NCBI RefSeq assembly: GCF_002288925.2
Contig: NW_022098030.1
Location: forward strand, 10,043,885 to 10,107,884
DNA length: 64,000 nucleotides
Reading direction: 5' to 3'
Source: Delphinapterus leucas
Taxonomy: Eukaryota; Chordata; Mammalia; Artiodactyla; Monodontidae
Shown here: piece by piece, positions 48,301 to 60,364 of the stretch
Numbering within the stretch: position 1 is the stretch's first letter
Layout: every line of letters begins with the position of its first letter
Position numbers and translations under genes: made by a program
The notes under the pieces: generated by a model
Database searches by the model: none
What the model saw: the letters and a program-made list of their open reading frames with translations, nothing else
What the model was told of the DNA's origin: nothing

Positions 48301-48542
48301 TAAAATACAAATTGCAGGGCTTCCCTGGTGGCGCAGTGGTTGAGAGTCCGCCTGCCGATGCAGGGGACACATGTTCGTCCCTCGGTCCGGGAAGATCCCA
48401 CACGCCACGGAGCGGCTGGGCCCGTGAGCCATGGCCGCTGAGCCTGTGCGTCCGGGGACTGTGCTCCGCAATGGGAAAGGCCACAACAGTGAGAGGCCCG
48501 AGTACCGTAAAATAAATAAATAAAAATAAAATACAAATTGCA
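48301..48542 (+). mobile_element. CHR-type SINE with exact 16-bp duplication
   Basis: The SINE starts at 48317 with GGGCTTCCCTGGTGGCGCAG and ends in an AATAAATA-type tail (to 48526). The flanking duplication TAAAATACAAATTGCA (48301-48316 and 48527-48542) is exact, and the cut site CTT/AAAA is the L1 endonuclease consensus. The A box TGGCGCAGTGG is intact. The second CHR copy (near 3759) has a pure A tail and a one-mismatch duplication, so this one may be the younger of the two, or just luckier. Confidence 0.95.
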
Positions 48543-48619
48543 GGTCCCATCTCCAGAGTTTTTAATTCAGTAGGTTTGGGAGGGTCTCTGGGGCCTGAGA
48601 ATTTACATTTCTAAATTTC

Positions 48620-49126
48620 CAGGTGATAAAAGAAATTTTCCCTTATTGAGGTATGGGGAAGTCATTCTGGCTTTTACGTGAGTTAACCTGAATGTTATGC
48701 TAATTAGAACAGACTGTTTTTGGCCTATCGAACATATGTTGTACATATGCTTTAATTATTAAAGAAAAGAGCACACTGACCAGAAGTAAAGATTGTCCAT
48801 GTTAAAAATAAAGATTCAATGCCTCTCTTCCTGGGACGCCAATGCTGGTACTCCCTTAATGATAAGGCTCCCTTCCCTGGTGCCAAGGCCACACTGACTC
48901 TCTGTGTACGTGCTGGTCTACTGTTTTTGGAACCTTGAAGAAATGTATCCCTTACTTGTTTAATAGTCTTTATTCTGACAAGATATAAAACTGTGCTGAA
49001 AACCATGCTTCTCCAGAGCAGTTTCTTAGAGTAATCTGGGAAATTGGCTGCCAGGCTATCGTCGTCAGTTTGGCTCAAACAAAACTCTTTTCTATTCTTA
49101 TTATTGATTATTTTCATTGACACAGG
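48620..49126 (+). mobile_element. Solo class I LTR with 4-bp duplication
   Basis: The 499-bp unit 48624-49122 begins TGATAAAAG and ends TTGACA. It is flanked by CAGG at 48620-48623 and 49123-49126. Removing it restores a continuous MER5A, so the boundaries are firm. It has a TATA box (TATAAAA, 48984-48990) and, near the 3' end, GGCTCAAACAAAACTC, a degenerate poly(A) region. The TG...CA ends plus a 4-bp duplication fit class I (gammaretrovirus-like) elements. The minus-strand 123-codon frame is chance. Confidence 0.85.
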
Positions 49127-49224
49127 TGATATTGATATTAATATTGATAGTTCAGAGACCTACTATGAGAACCACTGTTAAAGGCAGTAGTAAAACAATT
49201 CAAAACAACAATAACAAAACAATC

Positions 49225-49600
49225 TTTCTGTTTGAATCCATGAAGTTCAGTCTACTTCCTAAACCAGTTTATAGACAAAGATGGGTGTATAAGAAATGTT
49301 TATTGCAACTTTATTTGGAGGAGCAAAGCATACCCATAAATATGGGACTGGAAAATTATGGTATATCCCTAAAATGGAATATTACATAGTCACTGTAATT
49401 ACATAAAAACATATCTCAGAAGTATTTTCAAATTGTAAAAATTAAGTAGCCCAGCAATGTGCATTTTTTATAAATAACACATACTTGCATATGAATTAAA
49501 ATCATACGGAAGAAAATACAATAATATGTTAACAGTGGTTATATCCTTGGCTGAAGTCAGATGGTACGGAGTCTGTGGAAGGAATTTGACTTTGGAATTT
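49225..49600 (+). repeat. Possible old L1/HAL1 3' fragment
   Basis: 'AAATGTTTATTGCAACTTTA', 'GGTATATCCCTAAAATGGAATATTACATAG' (shown here only for its core AAATGGAATATTAC) and the following AT-rich text resemble the C-terminal coding part and 3' end of an old L1-like LINE. Weak. Confidence 0.4.
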
Positions 49601-49807
49601 AAATTCTTCCAAAACTCTTCCATCAACTGTTTGTATCAAAGAAAGAGTAATAGTTTTAAAGAATCTGTGCCTTTGCAGATGGTAGTCCACCTAAGCTTAA
49701 TGCTCTTCTACCTCTTCTTTGTCTGAAAAATAGAAGCCTGCTCAAGTATCTAATCTTCTTTATGAAAATTTCTCCAAGTTTTTCCTCACTCAGTAACCCC
49801 ACTATTG

Positions 49808-50176
49808 TGGGCTGAACTGTGTCCCTCCCAAATTCCTGTGTGGAAGTCTTAACCCTTAGAATGTGACACTATTTGGAGATGGGACCTTTAAAGAGGTAAT
49901 TAAGGTAAAATGAGGTTATATGGGTGGACCCTAATCTAACATGACTGGGTTCCTTAGTTTAGGACACAGACATGTGTGCACATAGGGGAAACACCATGTG
50001 AGGGCACAGTGAGAAGGCAGCCACTCACAAGTCAAGGAGAGAGGCTTCAGAGGAAACTACATCTGCCACCACCTTGATCTTAAACTTCTAGCCTCTAGAA
50101 CTAAGTAATAAATTCCTATTGTTTAGGCTACCCAGTCTGTGGCACTTTGCTATGGCAGAGTCCCAGGAAATAAGAC
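49808..50176 (+). mobile_element. MaLR-type LTR (MLT1/MST-like), plus strand
   Basis: Starts TGTGGGCTGAACTGTGTCCC and runs through TGTGACACTATTTGGAGATG, ACCATGTGAGGGCACAGTGA, TAGCCTCTAGAACTAAG and a poly(A)-like AATAAA (50106-50113 region) to AAATAAGACA. This matches the MaLR LTR plan. It is old and diverged, with no internal part. Confidence 0.75.
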
Positions 50177-50270
50177 ACCACAGTGCTTTGTTCATACCAC
50201 CCCGAAACATTTGCCACATCACATTTTAATGTGCTTGTATTTCTTGTTATCCAGTAGGTTATAACACCTC

Positions 50271-50800
50271 TGTATTAGTTTTCTATTGTTGTTATAACAA
50301 AGTGCCACAAAGTTAGTGCCTTAAAACAACACTAATTTATTATTTTAGAGGGCCAGTACCAATCTCACAGAGCTAAATTCAAGGGGTCAGGATATTTCTG
50401 AAGGCTCTAGGGGATGTTCCGTTTCCTTGCTCATTCAGAATTCATTTCCATGCAGTTGTAGGACTGAGATCTCTTTTCTTTGCGGTCTGTTAGCTGGAGA
50501 CTACCCTTGGTTCCTAAACACTCCCTGCATCGCAGAACTGGCAACAGAGTGGTGAATCCTTCTCACTGCCATTTCTTTGATGTCATCACATTTCTCTCTA
50601 ACTGTAGCCAAAAGTTTCTCTGCTTTTGAAAACTCATGTGATTAGATTGGGTCCACCCAAATAATCCAAGGTAGTCTCCTCATCTCAAGGTTTATAATGT
50701 TAATTGTATTTGCAAAGATTTTTTTTTTTCTTTTGCCACGTTAGGTACCATATTCACAGGTCACAGGGATTCAGCCATGGACACCTCAAAATTTAAGGGC
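50271..50800 (-). mobile_element. MaLR-type LTR, minus strand
   Basis: The plus strand reads TGTATTAGTTTTCTATTGTTG, CCTTAAAACAACACTAATTT, GGCTCTAGGGGATGTTCCGT, 'CCACCCAAATAATCCAAGG' and CATATTCACAGGTCACAGGG, the reverse-oriented plan of a mammalian MaLR LTR. It lies about 95 bp from the plus-strand LTR at 49808-50176, in inverted orientation. Confidence 0.65.
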
Positions 50801-50809
50801 AGATTTCAT

Positions 50810-52665
50810 TCATTTTTTGCATCATTTACCAAAGCTTGACAAATAGATTTTACACCAAATTTCTTACCTTGAATGTGCAAATGAAAGCCAGAAAGAAAGA
50901 GAGAATGGGAGTGAGGGAGGGGAAAAGGAAGGAAAGAAGGAAAAACAGAAGAAATAATATATCTCCAACAGAATTTCACCTTATCAGGTAGAAGTCCTAG
51001 CATAATGTTCAATACATAATGTTTAGTTCAGTTTAGTTAACCATCTACTATATTAGAGCAGGCATAAAAAAAGGCATTTAATAAATGTTTTGAACAGATC
51101 TGAATCATAATGGTTATGAATTTAGCTGTTAATCAACTCATCGATGACTAATATACAGAGGTAATAACAATCAATTTCAGTAAATTGTATTATCTATCAT
51201 GGTTGGAAATGAAATGCTTTTGCTAGTCAAGTATTCTGGTTACGTTATAAATCATATGATCCTCCGTAATTTTAAAGTACTAAAATAAAATAAAATAGTC
51301 TTTTTTAAAAAAAAATAACTTTGTTTTACAATAAAGAAAACCCTGAAATTCTTGAAGTGAGTCATATTATAAATATCTTTCAGAGCAATGTCACCAACTA
51401 GAGAGACTACTTTTAACCAAATTCCAGAGAAACCAAAATCTTTATCCTTTCCTGGAAAAACTGACTTATTCTACAAATGCTATTTGACCTTGGAGATGCC
51501 ACAGTAATTTCTAGATTTAGGTATAATCTCCCTAGAAAAAAAACTTAGTAAGTGGAATTTGTTATGTATTACTTTCAAAGCATACTGATGAGAAGATAAT
51601 CTGTTTTAGCCATCTTGGTTGAGTTTTAAGGGGACATCCTTGAATAAAATGCAAAGGCCTTACTCAGCAGCCGATAATTACCAGAGTGCGATGGTTCATA
51701 GACCATCTGAGAAAACATGATGTCCTTGAAAGCATTGCAGGATTTCTCAGCAAGACAGGGACTATAGTCATAAAGTTGCTTTCTTGACAGTTTTAGATTT
51801 TCTTCAACTAACTAAATTCTTATAGATCTCTTAGTATGGGTGTTGTCAGTGCATAGGTTTTCCTGTCAATTTTTTCATGGCAGTCAATCTAAACACTTTC
51901 ACTTTAAGCTAAGCCCCTGGCGGCTATATATCTACTGGCAAGCTTTTTTTTAAAAAAAAAAATCTGAGAAAAACAGTATTAGGTCCTTTAGGTTAATATT
52001 CCAATTCCAGACACATTACATCAGTACACCTGAAGTGCTTTGCTACTATGGTAACCCATAATTCTGAAGTGCACAGATGATATTTATCATGCTCTATTTC
52101 TCACTTTGTGTACAGGAGGAAGCTCTGTGCAGCCTACAAAGAGCAAAGGTGGTGGCGCTGGGCCAGAGAAGGAAATGGGAGGACTGGAGATGGATTGCCT
52201 GACTTTCAATTTCCTCAGTTTTCTCCCTCCTCCAAGTGACTATCCAGTGAGAAGCATTTTTTCTTAATGCCATAAAGATGGATCTCAATTACCCATGATA
52301 ATTAAGTTCAGAGTCAGAAAAAATGAAATCCACTGGTAATCAAAAACACTAATTTAATTACGAGTTTCAGTTTCCCCTCCTAACAATATTTAACAAATTT
52401 GCTGCAAAGAAACTAAGTGGAATTATTTCCTTTTCTCACTGTCATTCCTTTCCTTTTTCAGTTTCTACTAGAAGTGCCAAAGAATACAAGGAGGGAGTTT
52501 TCTGGATAATTCCCAAATTGGATAATCAACTTCTGAATGGCCTAGATTGAGAATAAGTTAAATTTTCTACACCAAAAGATATGTGCACCACACAGTATTT
52601 TATTGTAATTATATATTTTCTCATCATGAACTGTGTTTTTTATGTGACACATTTCATGCTCATCA
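50810..52665. other. Unassigned DNA
   Basis: No gene or nameable repeat. There is a GA-rich patch at 50885-50950 and A-rich runs near 51305 and 51948. Confidence 0.4.
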
Positions 52666-52668
52666 ATT

Positions 52669-52703
52669 TGGTGTGTGTGTGTGTGTGCGTGTGTGTGTGT
52701 GTG
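52669..52703. repeat. (TG)n microsatellite
   Basis: About 17 TG units with one CG interruption. Confidence 0.93.
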
Positions 52704-53795
52704 AGGAGTTGACAGTGATTAGTATGACATGGTAATGCTACAATTTAATGACCTAACACTCATAACATTTTTTTGCTCTTAAATTTTTATCTGGATGAAA
52801 CATCCTTAATGTTCTTATATTATCAAAGAACAAATAGAATTGTGACTTTATATTGCAGTTTGGTTACTAAGTTCATGTGTCATGTTTTGTTATGGTTCCA
52901 ATAGTTACACCTGGCTTCTCTGTGAGTTGAGGGTCCAACATTATTTCCTCTTGCATCTTTCTGATTTTATATTTAATACTAGATATAACAAACAGGTAAT
53001 AAGCCCAGTCTCATACACATAATGGCTGAGGAAAATTCTTATTCTTTTTCCAATTCTTTAGAAACAGAGATTTATTATCACTCCTGAAGGTGTCATTTCT
53101 ATGATTGCAAAATAGAAGCAAACATATAAACTCTATAGTTCTTAGAAAAGTGTTGATAACCTGTTTATCAAAGCATCTCTGGAGGGTTAAATTGCTGCTT
53201 TAGAACTTATTTGTCCTTAGGAAGTAGAATTTTATTTTTAAAACTTTCTTTTGTAACAGTGATTTTTTTGTAATCTGAAAAGAGTGCAACATGGGTGGAA
53301 AATTCTCCTTATTACCATGTTTCCATTATGCACCAGTATTTAAAAACAAAAACTTGATTTGCTTACATTTTCCAGATGCTCATTCTTTTCAAAACTATTT
53401 ATTAACTGATTAGTGTAAGTGAAAATTAATCATACATAAACCCTGTTTGAAAGAAATCATATGTGAGGAACATAGGGCATGCACATAAATAACTAACATA
53501 TTAATACATAGAAGGCAGAAAAAAAGGAGGGTATAGATGAAACACTGTGGAAATTTAGAGGAATAAGAAATTATTACAGATTAGAAGAGATTTTGGAGGA
53601 GGAGATTAATTAATAATTAATCAAATATTTACTATGCACTTACTCTATGCTAGGGAAAGCAGATATAATTCTTTCCCCTTACAATTAGATGGGAGTTAGC
53701 AGTTGAGTTGGGCTTTGAAAATCAAGTAGGACTTAGAAGCATAAAGATAAATGAAAAGATGGTTACTTGAACTATGGTTCACTTTTTCTTTATAT
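52704..53795. other. Unassigned AT-rich DNA
   Basis: No gene. A short patch near 53620-53660 (AAATATTTACTATGCACTTA) resembles the reverse of an L2 tail. Confidence 0.4.
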
Positions 53796-53820
53796 ATCTA
53801 TCATCTATCTATCTATCTAC
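53790..53820. repeat. (ATCT)n microsatellite
   Basis: Tetranucleotide run of about six units with imperfections at the left edge. Confidence 0.9.
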
Positions 53821-55795
53821 TATTTGCAAAGTTGGACTGTCTGGATTTGGAACTTCAATTTGATTTTATGAATATTAAAAAAATACTGGCTTGAAATGAC
53901 AAATAGACAAGCCTCTCTTCTCTCTCCTCAAATGTATGGGTGTTTCAGTAGAATCACAGTGCTATCAGGAAAGCCTTTTTACTCCAAGAATTTGTTGCTT
54001 TATTTACAAATCCTGGGGGCATGAGTGACCTATAAGGTTCCCATCGTCCCACATATTCTGAGAGGTCAGGTGTTGTGGAGGCCAGGACCACCTGCTTGCT
54101 ACCTTATCTTCCCTGACATTAGCTGCCACCAGTATTTTAGTAGGGGGAGACATATTTCTGTCACCTGAATTTTAACCTGAAATATATACTTACATGACAA
54201 AAATATGAACCAGAGCTTCATAGAGTTGAATCAATGCTATTAGTATTTGTTTTAGCCACATTGTGGTGAAACTGACTTTTTTCAGGTGGAGACAAACATT
54301 AGTTCTCTAGGGAAACAAAGTTCCAAATAGGCAGGTTATAAGCAAACTTTTGGAAAATACTTGTACTCACAAATGGTGGGCTGCATATATTTGTCAAGAA
54401 AATATTAAATTTTGATAAACTTCCTTGTTTGGTATCTGTCTCAGAATAAAGAATGTATCTTGAACAGCAGTGAAATGTCTAAATATAAACCATGAGCATC
54501 TTCTTTCAGCCTTGTCAGACACTTTTATTCAGTAGGTAAAGAAGACAATGACATTTATTTATTGTGATAGTTGTTTTAGCAGCCTCAAGGTTGATATAGC
54601 CCTGGAGGAATTTTTTTTCATTCCTCTATGTATGACTCAATATATTTCTCTTTCTTGAGGCTCACACAGAACTATAAAGAATGAATAATACATGTAGGAG
54701 GTGTTTATAATTTCTTCCTTTGGGACAATTACTTTCATCAATTATTAAGGGCTGATAATCAATGTTGATTATCTGAAAATGGGCTAAGAAAATTAGAAAC
54801 TTGGTAGAAACATATGCAATTTATTACTAAGGGAGATTAATATAAATTAAGGAGGCAGTTAAAAGATTTTAAAAGGGCTTTGAGGCTTATTTATCATTTC
54901 AGTTAGCCTTTGATGTTTGAGATGGGGATGCTGTCAGAGCAGCCTGTGGGACAGATAAGCATAGATCGAGCTAGATGGTTAGTGAGCAGCAAGTTAAGCT
55001 AGTACAGCCAGAGTTGTTAGCAAGACCAGAAAGGATGAAATGATCGATAACATCATGAACTATGTGGGGATGTGGCCAGGCCTGAGTTTCTAGAGGATTG
55101 AGAGGATTTAGACTAATGTTCGGGGGGCAGACAGCCCAAAGAGAAAGCATTTTACCTTGAGACTGCTTGCAGAAAGAAACAGAAAGGTGGGAGTTTGAGG
55201 GAAACCACATCCAACATAAGGTAGTGTCAGGTAATAATAGAGTGTTGCAAGAGCAACACAGAAGCAGCAGAAATAGCAATAATAAGACCTGGAATGTCAA
55301 AAAATTACTAGTAAGGACTAATAATGAAAAAAATTAGCCCCTTAAAGATAAACATATATGTGAAGGTAGTAAGCACAGTGTAGGATATATGGTAAGCATT
55401 CAATAAATAATATTTGAAGTTGAATCTGAAATTCAGAAGGATTCCAGCAATCTGTAGCAGCCAACTTATAGAGACTACTGTCATATTAAATGAGGACAGC
55501 GAGAAAATGTGATAATCCTAAAGGATCCGGAAAGAGACTTTGTTTCCAATCACAACTACCTAGACGAAGACTTAGAATATCCTGAGAATGTTTTGATATT
55601 AAATTGCATTTGGGGAATCCCCTTAAGAAATTAAGTTTATTTGTGACAAATTATTGTGTGATATCGCATATGTAAACATTTCCCCTTATATCACTGTTTT
55701 TTCCCCTTAAACTAATCCCTTTTACAATTTCGAAAGTCTATTTTATAGAACTCTGTATGTGTTGAAAATTGGATCATCCTAAAATAGATACACTG
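53821..55795. other. Unassigned DNA
   Basis: No gene or nameable repeat. A 109-codon minus-strand frame at 54971-55300 begins with a Leu-rich run that looks like a signal peptide by chance, and I see no supporting context. Confidence 0.35.
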
Positions 55796-55797
55796 AA

Positions 55798-56565
55798 CCA
55801 TTCATTCATTCATTCATTTACTCAGCAATTATTTATTAAGTGTCTTTTTAAGGGTCAGATATTATAAAACTTGTGGGCAAAGAGGGAGATTAAAACTTAG
55901 AAACATAACAATATACACTAAGAGCTCTGGAAGCATCAAAGAAGCAACTAACCTTCTTTGGAGGAGATACTTTCACATATGAGTTGCAATTGGCAAGGTA
56001 AAGATGGTGGGGGAAGGACCTTCCACCAGGAAGATTAGTTTGTAAGAGACATGGAGATATAAAAGGGTCTGATGTGGTTGAGGAAATGGTGAGAAAAAAG
56101 TCATGTGGCCAGAGTCTAGCAATCACCAAAATTAGGTTCATTGGCATGGACCGTGAAGCCCCTCAGATGTTGAGCTAAGAAGTATGGGTCTCATTCTTTA
56201 CTCTGTCAAACCAACAGATATTCTGAACTACAGAAGTGACTTGATCTGAATTATGTTCTAGAATGTTAACTCCAGCAGTAGTTGAAAGATAGACTGGTGG
56301 GAAGAAAAACTAGGTCTAGGAGGGAGGAAACAGAAATAGTTATCACAATTCTCCAAGGAGGAAATAAGTGCTTAAATATAAAGGTAGTGAGGATGGAAAA
56401 TAGAAACCAGATTCAAATGTATTTCTTAAATAAAATTCATGGGATTTGTGTCTAGTTGGATATGGGAGGTGAGGGAGAAGAAGTAATTGAGACTGGTTTG
56501 GAAGGATTCCTTCTGAGAAATGGATTCAATGATGATATAAATGAAGATTAATAATTCCAGCTGGG
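55798..56565 (-). repeat. L2-like ancient repeat, reverse orientation
   Basis: It starts with an (ATTC)n run at 55800-55818 followed by CAATTATTTATTAAGTGTC, the reversed L2 tail. Later phrases (GTGACTTGATCTGAATTATG, GACTGGTGGGAAGAAAAAC) follow the same old repeat seen near 24 kb and 16 kb. Confidence 0.5.
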
Positions 56566-56569
56566 TGGC

Positions 56570-57295
56570 AGAGAACATTCTGGATTAGCTGTGCTAGATC
56601 ACTGCTTCTATAGGAAAACATTTTTATCCAACTGGCATCCAAACAGGGATTAACACTGTCAGGGTATTGCTTGGTAAGCCAGACTTAAACGTAAAATAGA
56701 AATCACACATAAGAGATATGTTCAACTACTTATGCTTTGGCACGAGTGGCAAGCAAATTTCTTATGCAGTGGTATGAGCAATGGCAGCATCTCTTGTTTC
56801 CATATTTTTCCCCTAATGTTTTCCCATGCATGGCAAGTTTTCCATATGCTCTGCTGGGTAGATTCTTGTTGCCATATGGCAGCATGTAATATGAGAAAAA
56901 AATCATAAAGAAGATCCTTCTAAATGTCTAAAGAGATTGCTCCTGGAAAATCATAATTCCATGCTGGGTTGCAGATCTATTCTTATTAAGCAGAATGTCT
57001 AGGTTAAGAGGTAGGCCAACGCAGGAGCCATTCATGTACGGATGCTGAAGATCTAGTAAGTTTCCTATAGTTCTTACCAAAAAAAATAGACAAATTGAAC
57101 ACAAAATCAAAACAAAATTGGTCACAGCTTGATACTCTCGGGGATAATTTTACTCTTGCATAGGGGAAAGTTAGACAAAGAGATACAGTGGCTGCTTTTG
57201 CTGAGTTATCCCTTGTAGAACTGAATATCTATTTCTTCTCAGTTCAACTCAGCAAACATTTTTATGAGTATCTAGGTATCTGGAGTATTAAAAGA
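56570..57295. other. Unassigned DNA
   Basis: No gene or nameable repeat. Confidence 0.4.
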
Positions 57296-57299
57296 TGAA

Positions 57300-57535
57300 G
57301 ACACTGTGTGAGTAGCACTGTGGTTATGGTATCAGACAAATCTTTTGTCTGAAGCCTGGTTTAGTGGCTGTGTGCTCTCAGGCAGATTGCTTCACTTCCT
57401 TGAGCTTCAGTATCCTCATCTCTAAGATGGAGGTAATAGTGCCTACCCTGCAGAGGTATCAAGAACATTAGAAATAATATCTGTATATGTTTTATGATAC
57501 TACCTGTCACAGTAAATGGAAGTCATTGTTATTTT
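57300..57535 (+). repeat. MIR SINE
   Basis: GTAGCACTGTGGTTATGGTA, then 'GCAGATTGCTTCACTTCC', CAGTATCCTCATCTCTAAGA, GGAGGTAATAGTGCCTACC and CTACCTGTCACAGTAAATGG follow the MIR order from head to tail. Confidence 0.85.
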
Positions 57536-57539
57536 GGCT

Positions 57540-58020
57540 TTCATCTCTATACATACACCAAGCCTGGTAATTACCTTCAATGATAAACAACTTCCAACTA
57601 TATTTGGATTTTATTCTTTTGTTCTGTATGTATTGACCAAATACATTTAATGTGAATTTAGAAAGATTCAAACTGCTGTTTACACTAAATTTGGGGCTCT
57701 ATGTGACGCTTTACTCACTGGTGATGAAACTAAGTAGTTTAAAAGATGGACATTGTGTGATCATTCAAAATGTTTCTTATTCTTCAAAATGATATGGTTT
57801 TGAATAATTGTACAGTGGAGAGGAAGTTTATTAACAGGGAGATAGTGACTTGCTTTTAAAAATGAATGTGCAGATTCTTAAAAGTTTAATTCACTGAAAT
57901 TAAAGATAAATGTTCAGCTATTTAACATTTCTGGTAGCACTGAAAGGATGCATGGATGTTTTACTTATTACTAATAATTTTGAAACACAAATTGGCATTA
58001 CTCCGTTTTGTATTGTTTTG
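57540..58020. other. Unassigned AT-rich DNA
   Basis: No gene or nameable repeat. Confidence 0.4.
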
Positions 58021-58024
58021 CTTT

Positions 58025-58525
58025 GTTTTCACTGAGATAATGCTGGTAACAAGCAACCACAAGGATCTCAACAGGTTCCAACAATAAACATTTATTTTTC
58101 TCTCTCATGGGTCTCCGGGTCAACTGCTATTTGGCTGATCTTGGCTGGGGTCCTCTGTTTGAGCTAGTGTAGGCTAAACTCCCAGCTTTGGTTTGGATTC
58201 AATTCTACTCCACGTGCTCTATTCCAGGGTTCAGGGGGGAAAGGGCTACATTGGGCACATTTTTCTGGCAGAGTCTGAAAATTCTAGGAGGCCAAGTCAA
58301 GTGACACAATCACCTTTACCACCCTCCATGGTATGTGGTGTGTATATCTTCACTTATACCCCATCTGCAAAGGCAGGCAAAATACCTAGACCAAATGTTA
58401 TTGGGCTGGGGACATATGTACCATGTCAAAGGAAAGTACCACAAAATCAAATGCCAAAGGGTATGGATGTGACTCTGTTGGAGGGCAGTAATGAAGAATT
58501 GGGAACAAAGACCCAATATACCACA
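58025..58525 (-). mobile_element. Old mammalian LTR, minus strand
   Basis: The plus strand reads AACAAGCAACCACAAGGATC, ATTTATTTTTCTCTCTCATG, GGGTCCTCTGTTTGAGCTAG, CCACGTGCTCTATTCCAGG, AAGTCAAGTGACACAATCAC, then GAATTGGGAACAAAGACCC and ATATACCACA. This is a reverse-oriented MaLR/ERVL-type LTR plan with its poly(A) side on the left. The 123-codon frame inside it is chance. Confidence 0.55.
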
Positions 58526-58529
58526 TTAT

Positions 58530-59465
58530 ACAATAAAAGCTATGTTGACTCAACCACACAATGAATCAAATAAGCTTTATGTTATTCTCTTAAAAAAAAA
58601 GCTAACATGAATACATTTAATAATTTCTTTCCATTTGTACAATGACTATATAGTTTTTATTTCACGTAACAGATATTTACTGAAAACCTACTTCCAGGAC
58701 TGCTTCATAATGTAGGGCCAGCTGTGCTCTAGGTTGCTATGTGAATGGAGCCCCCTGAGACTATGCCACACAGTTGCCCTGCCTCACGATGTTAGAGTAC
58801 AAAGAACTGAGGAAAGGCAGTTCTAGAATCCTACGGATGCGACTCCTGGTCCACACTGTGCTGATGTTAGCATCTAGGGGTCACAGATCAAATGTCTGTA
58901 AGAGGACACCAGACAGTAACACAAATGGGAAAGCAGATTGGTTATTGTGCAACAGGTATAATAAACTGCTTGTATTATGATTAAGAACAACATTTATATT
59001 TGCCTAGTACATGCCTTTAAAAACATTGACTTGAACAAAACTTTATCATCAAGGACGAGTTTGTCAAACTAGGAAGATAGGCAGACATTAATCAAAGTAA
59101 TTATGCAAACTGAGATGTAATTAACTGTAATGTGTACTACCAAAATAAATTGTGAAAAGTGAAAGTGAATAATGGATTCTTCTCTAGCCTGGAAAAACTT
59201 ATCCATGTGGAAGCAAAACATAAGGAAACCCTCTGGGTCAGAGAGGAACTTGGAGCTGAAATAAGGTGGAACTGAAGTAAGAACAGTGGCAAGGGTCATT
59301 TTGGTTTCCTTATAGTGAACCATGTTTTCAGTTTAAAAGCAGCACCTATAATTGGTACTAATTGTCATTACATATTTTAATGTATGGATAGTATATAAAA
59401 CATTCTGTACATATATTGCCTATAGGGAAAGGAATTAGGTGGCAGGGGCATGAATGGGAGGAAAA
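58530..59465. other. Unassigned DNA
   Basis: No gene or nameable repeat. Confidence 0.4.
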
Positions 59466-59469
59466 CTAT

Positions 59470-59880
59470 GAGACTTTATTTTTTAGAGAAGTTTTAGGTT
59501 TACAGAAAAAATTGAGCAGAAAGTATACAGAGACTCCATATGGCATGTCCCCCCTTTCCCATCAACAGTTTCCCTTATTATTAACAACTGGCATTAGTGT
59601 GGTACAGTTGTTACAATTGATGAGCCAATATTTATACATGACTACTAACTAAAGTCCATAGTTTACATTAGGGTTCACCCTTTGCATTGTACATTCTATG
59701 GGTTTTGACAAATGTATGACATGTATCTACCATTCAGTTTCCTACAAGTAGTTTCACTGCCCTAGAAATCCTCTCTGCTCCACCCGTTCATCCCTCCCTC
59801 TCTCTGAATGGAATGTTACTTTTTACAGTATGTATTTTTGGTCCATTTTAACCTTTGTGGCCTGGGTATATATAACTTAA
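59470..59880 (-). mobile_element. Old L1 3' end, minus strand
   Basis: Reversed L1 3' UTR: AGAAGTTTTAGGTTTACAG, GTGGTACAGTTGTTACAATT, AGTCCATAGTTTACATTAGG, ACATTCTATGGGTTTTGACA, TAGTTTCACTGCCCTAGAAA. Of L1MA/L1MB age by text similarity; no coding capacity. Confidence 0.8.
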
Positions 59881-59884
59881 TTAA

Positions 59885-60335
59885 CAATAATAATTAAAAA
59901 TTTTAATTCCTAAGGCTTATAACAATAATTGCATGGAAACTTCACAAACTGGTACCAGAGAATTGCGCCACAGATCAAGACTGTGTTGGCAGAGGCAAGC
60001 ATGCTCTCTAACAACAAGCACAAGCAGGCCATTGGTCAGACTCAGAGATAGTGGGTGAGAAGTCATAATGCACAGGGAGGGCATCAATTTTAAACAAGGG
60101 TGGATGATAGAGAGTTAAAAATGTGGGCCCAGAGTACACACATATGAACCATGCAGTGCAATGATTAAGGCTGTCGAACCCATGAGTGTTGGAAAAGCTG
60201 CATCGTAACTGATAGGACCCATGATTTCTGCACTGCAGGTAGACCGCGTTAACCCAGCCCTGTCATGGCCTATGCAAATGTGTGTTAGAGTTTTGCTTGG
60301 AGTTCTGTGGGAACACAGAGGAGGGCACAGAGTTA
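59885..60335. other. Unassigned DNA left of a poly(A) run
   Basis: The 200 bases before 60340 might be a retroposed transcript, but I recognise no gene and find no flanking duplication. Confidence 0.35.
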
Positions 60336-60339
60336 AATC

Positions 60340-60362
60340 AAAAAAAAAAAAAAAAAAAAAAA
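60340..60362. repeat. Poly(A) run
   Basis: 23 consecutive A. The length suggests a recent retroposon tail or slippage, but no element body is recognisable on either side. Confidence 0.9.
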
Positions 60363-60364
60363 GT

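Larger units (their letters stand above)
48249..49177 (+). mobile_element. MER5A (hAT-Charlie) transposon split by two insertions
   Basis: MER5A text appears in three pieces: 48249-48316 (CCCTGCATCAGAAGCACTTG), 48527-48623 (CCAGAGTTTTTAATTCAGTA, GGGCCTGAGAATTTACATTT) and 49123-49177 (CAGGTGATATTGATATT, ending GAGAACCACTG). Joined, they give one continuous element about 190 bp long, which is the family length. MER5A is a dead non-autonomous DNA transposon. The two breaks are a CHR SINE and a solo LTR, each with its own duplication. Confidence 0.88.

Noticed and set aside
54971..55300. 109-codon minus-strand frame with a Leu/Cys-rich start resembling a signal peptide
   Set aside because: The hydrophobic run comes from a simple TGC/TTA-rich patch. 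No domain and no promoter or splice context.
58193..58564. 123-codon plus-strand frame
   Set aside because: It lies within a reverse-oriented LTR and has no domain.
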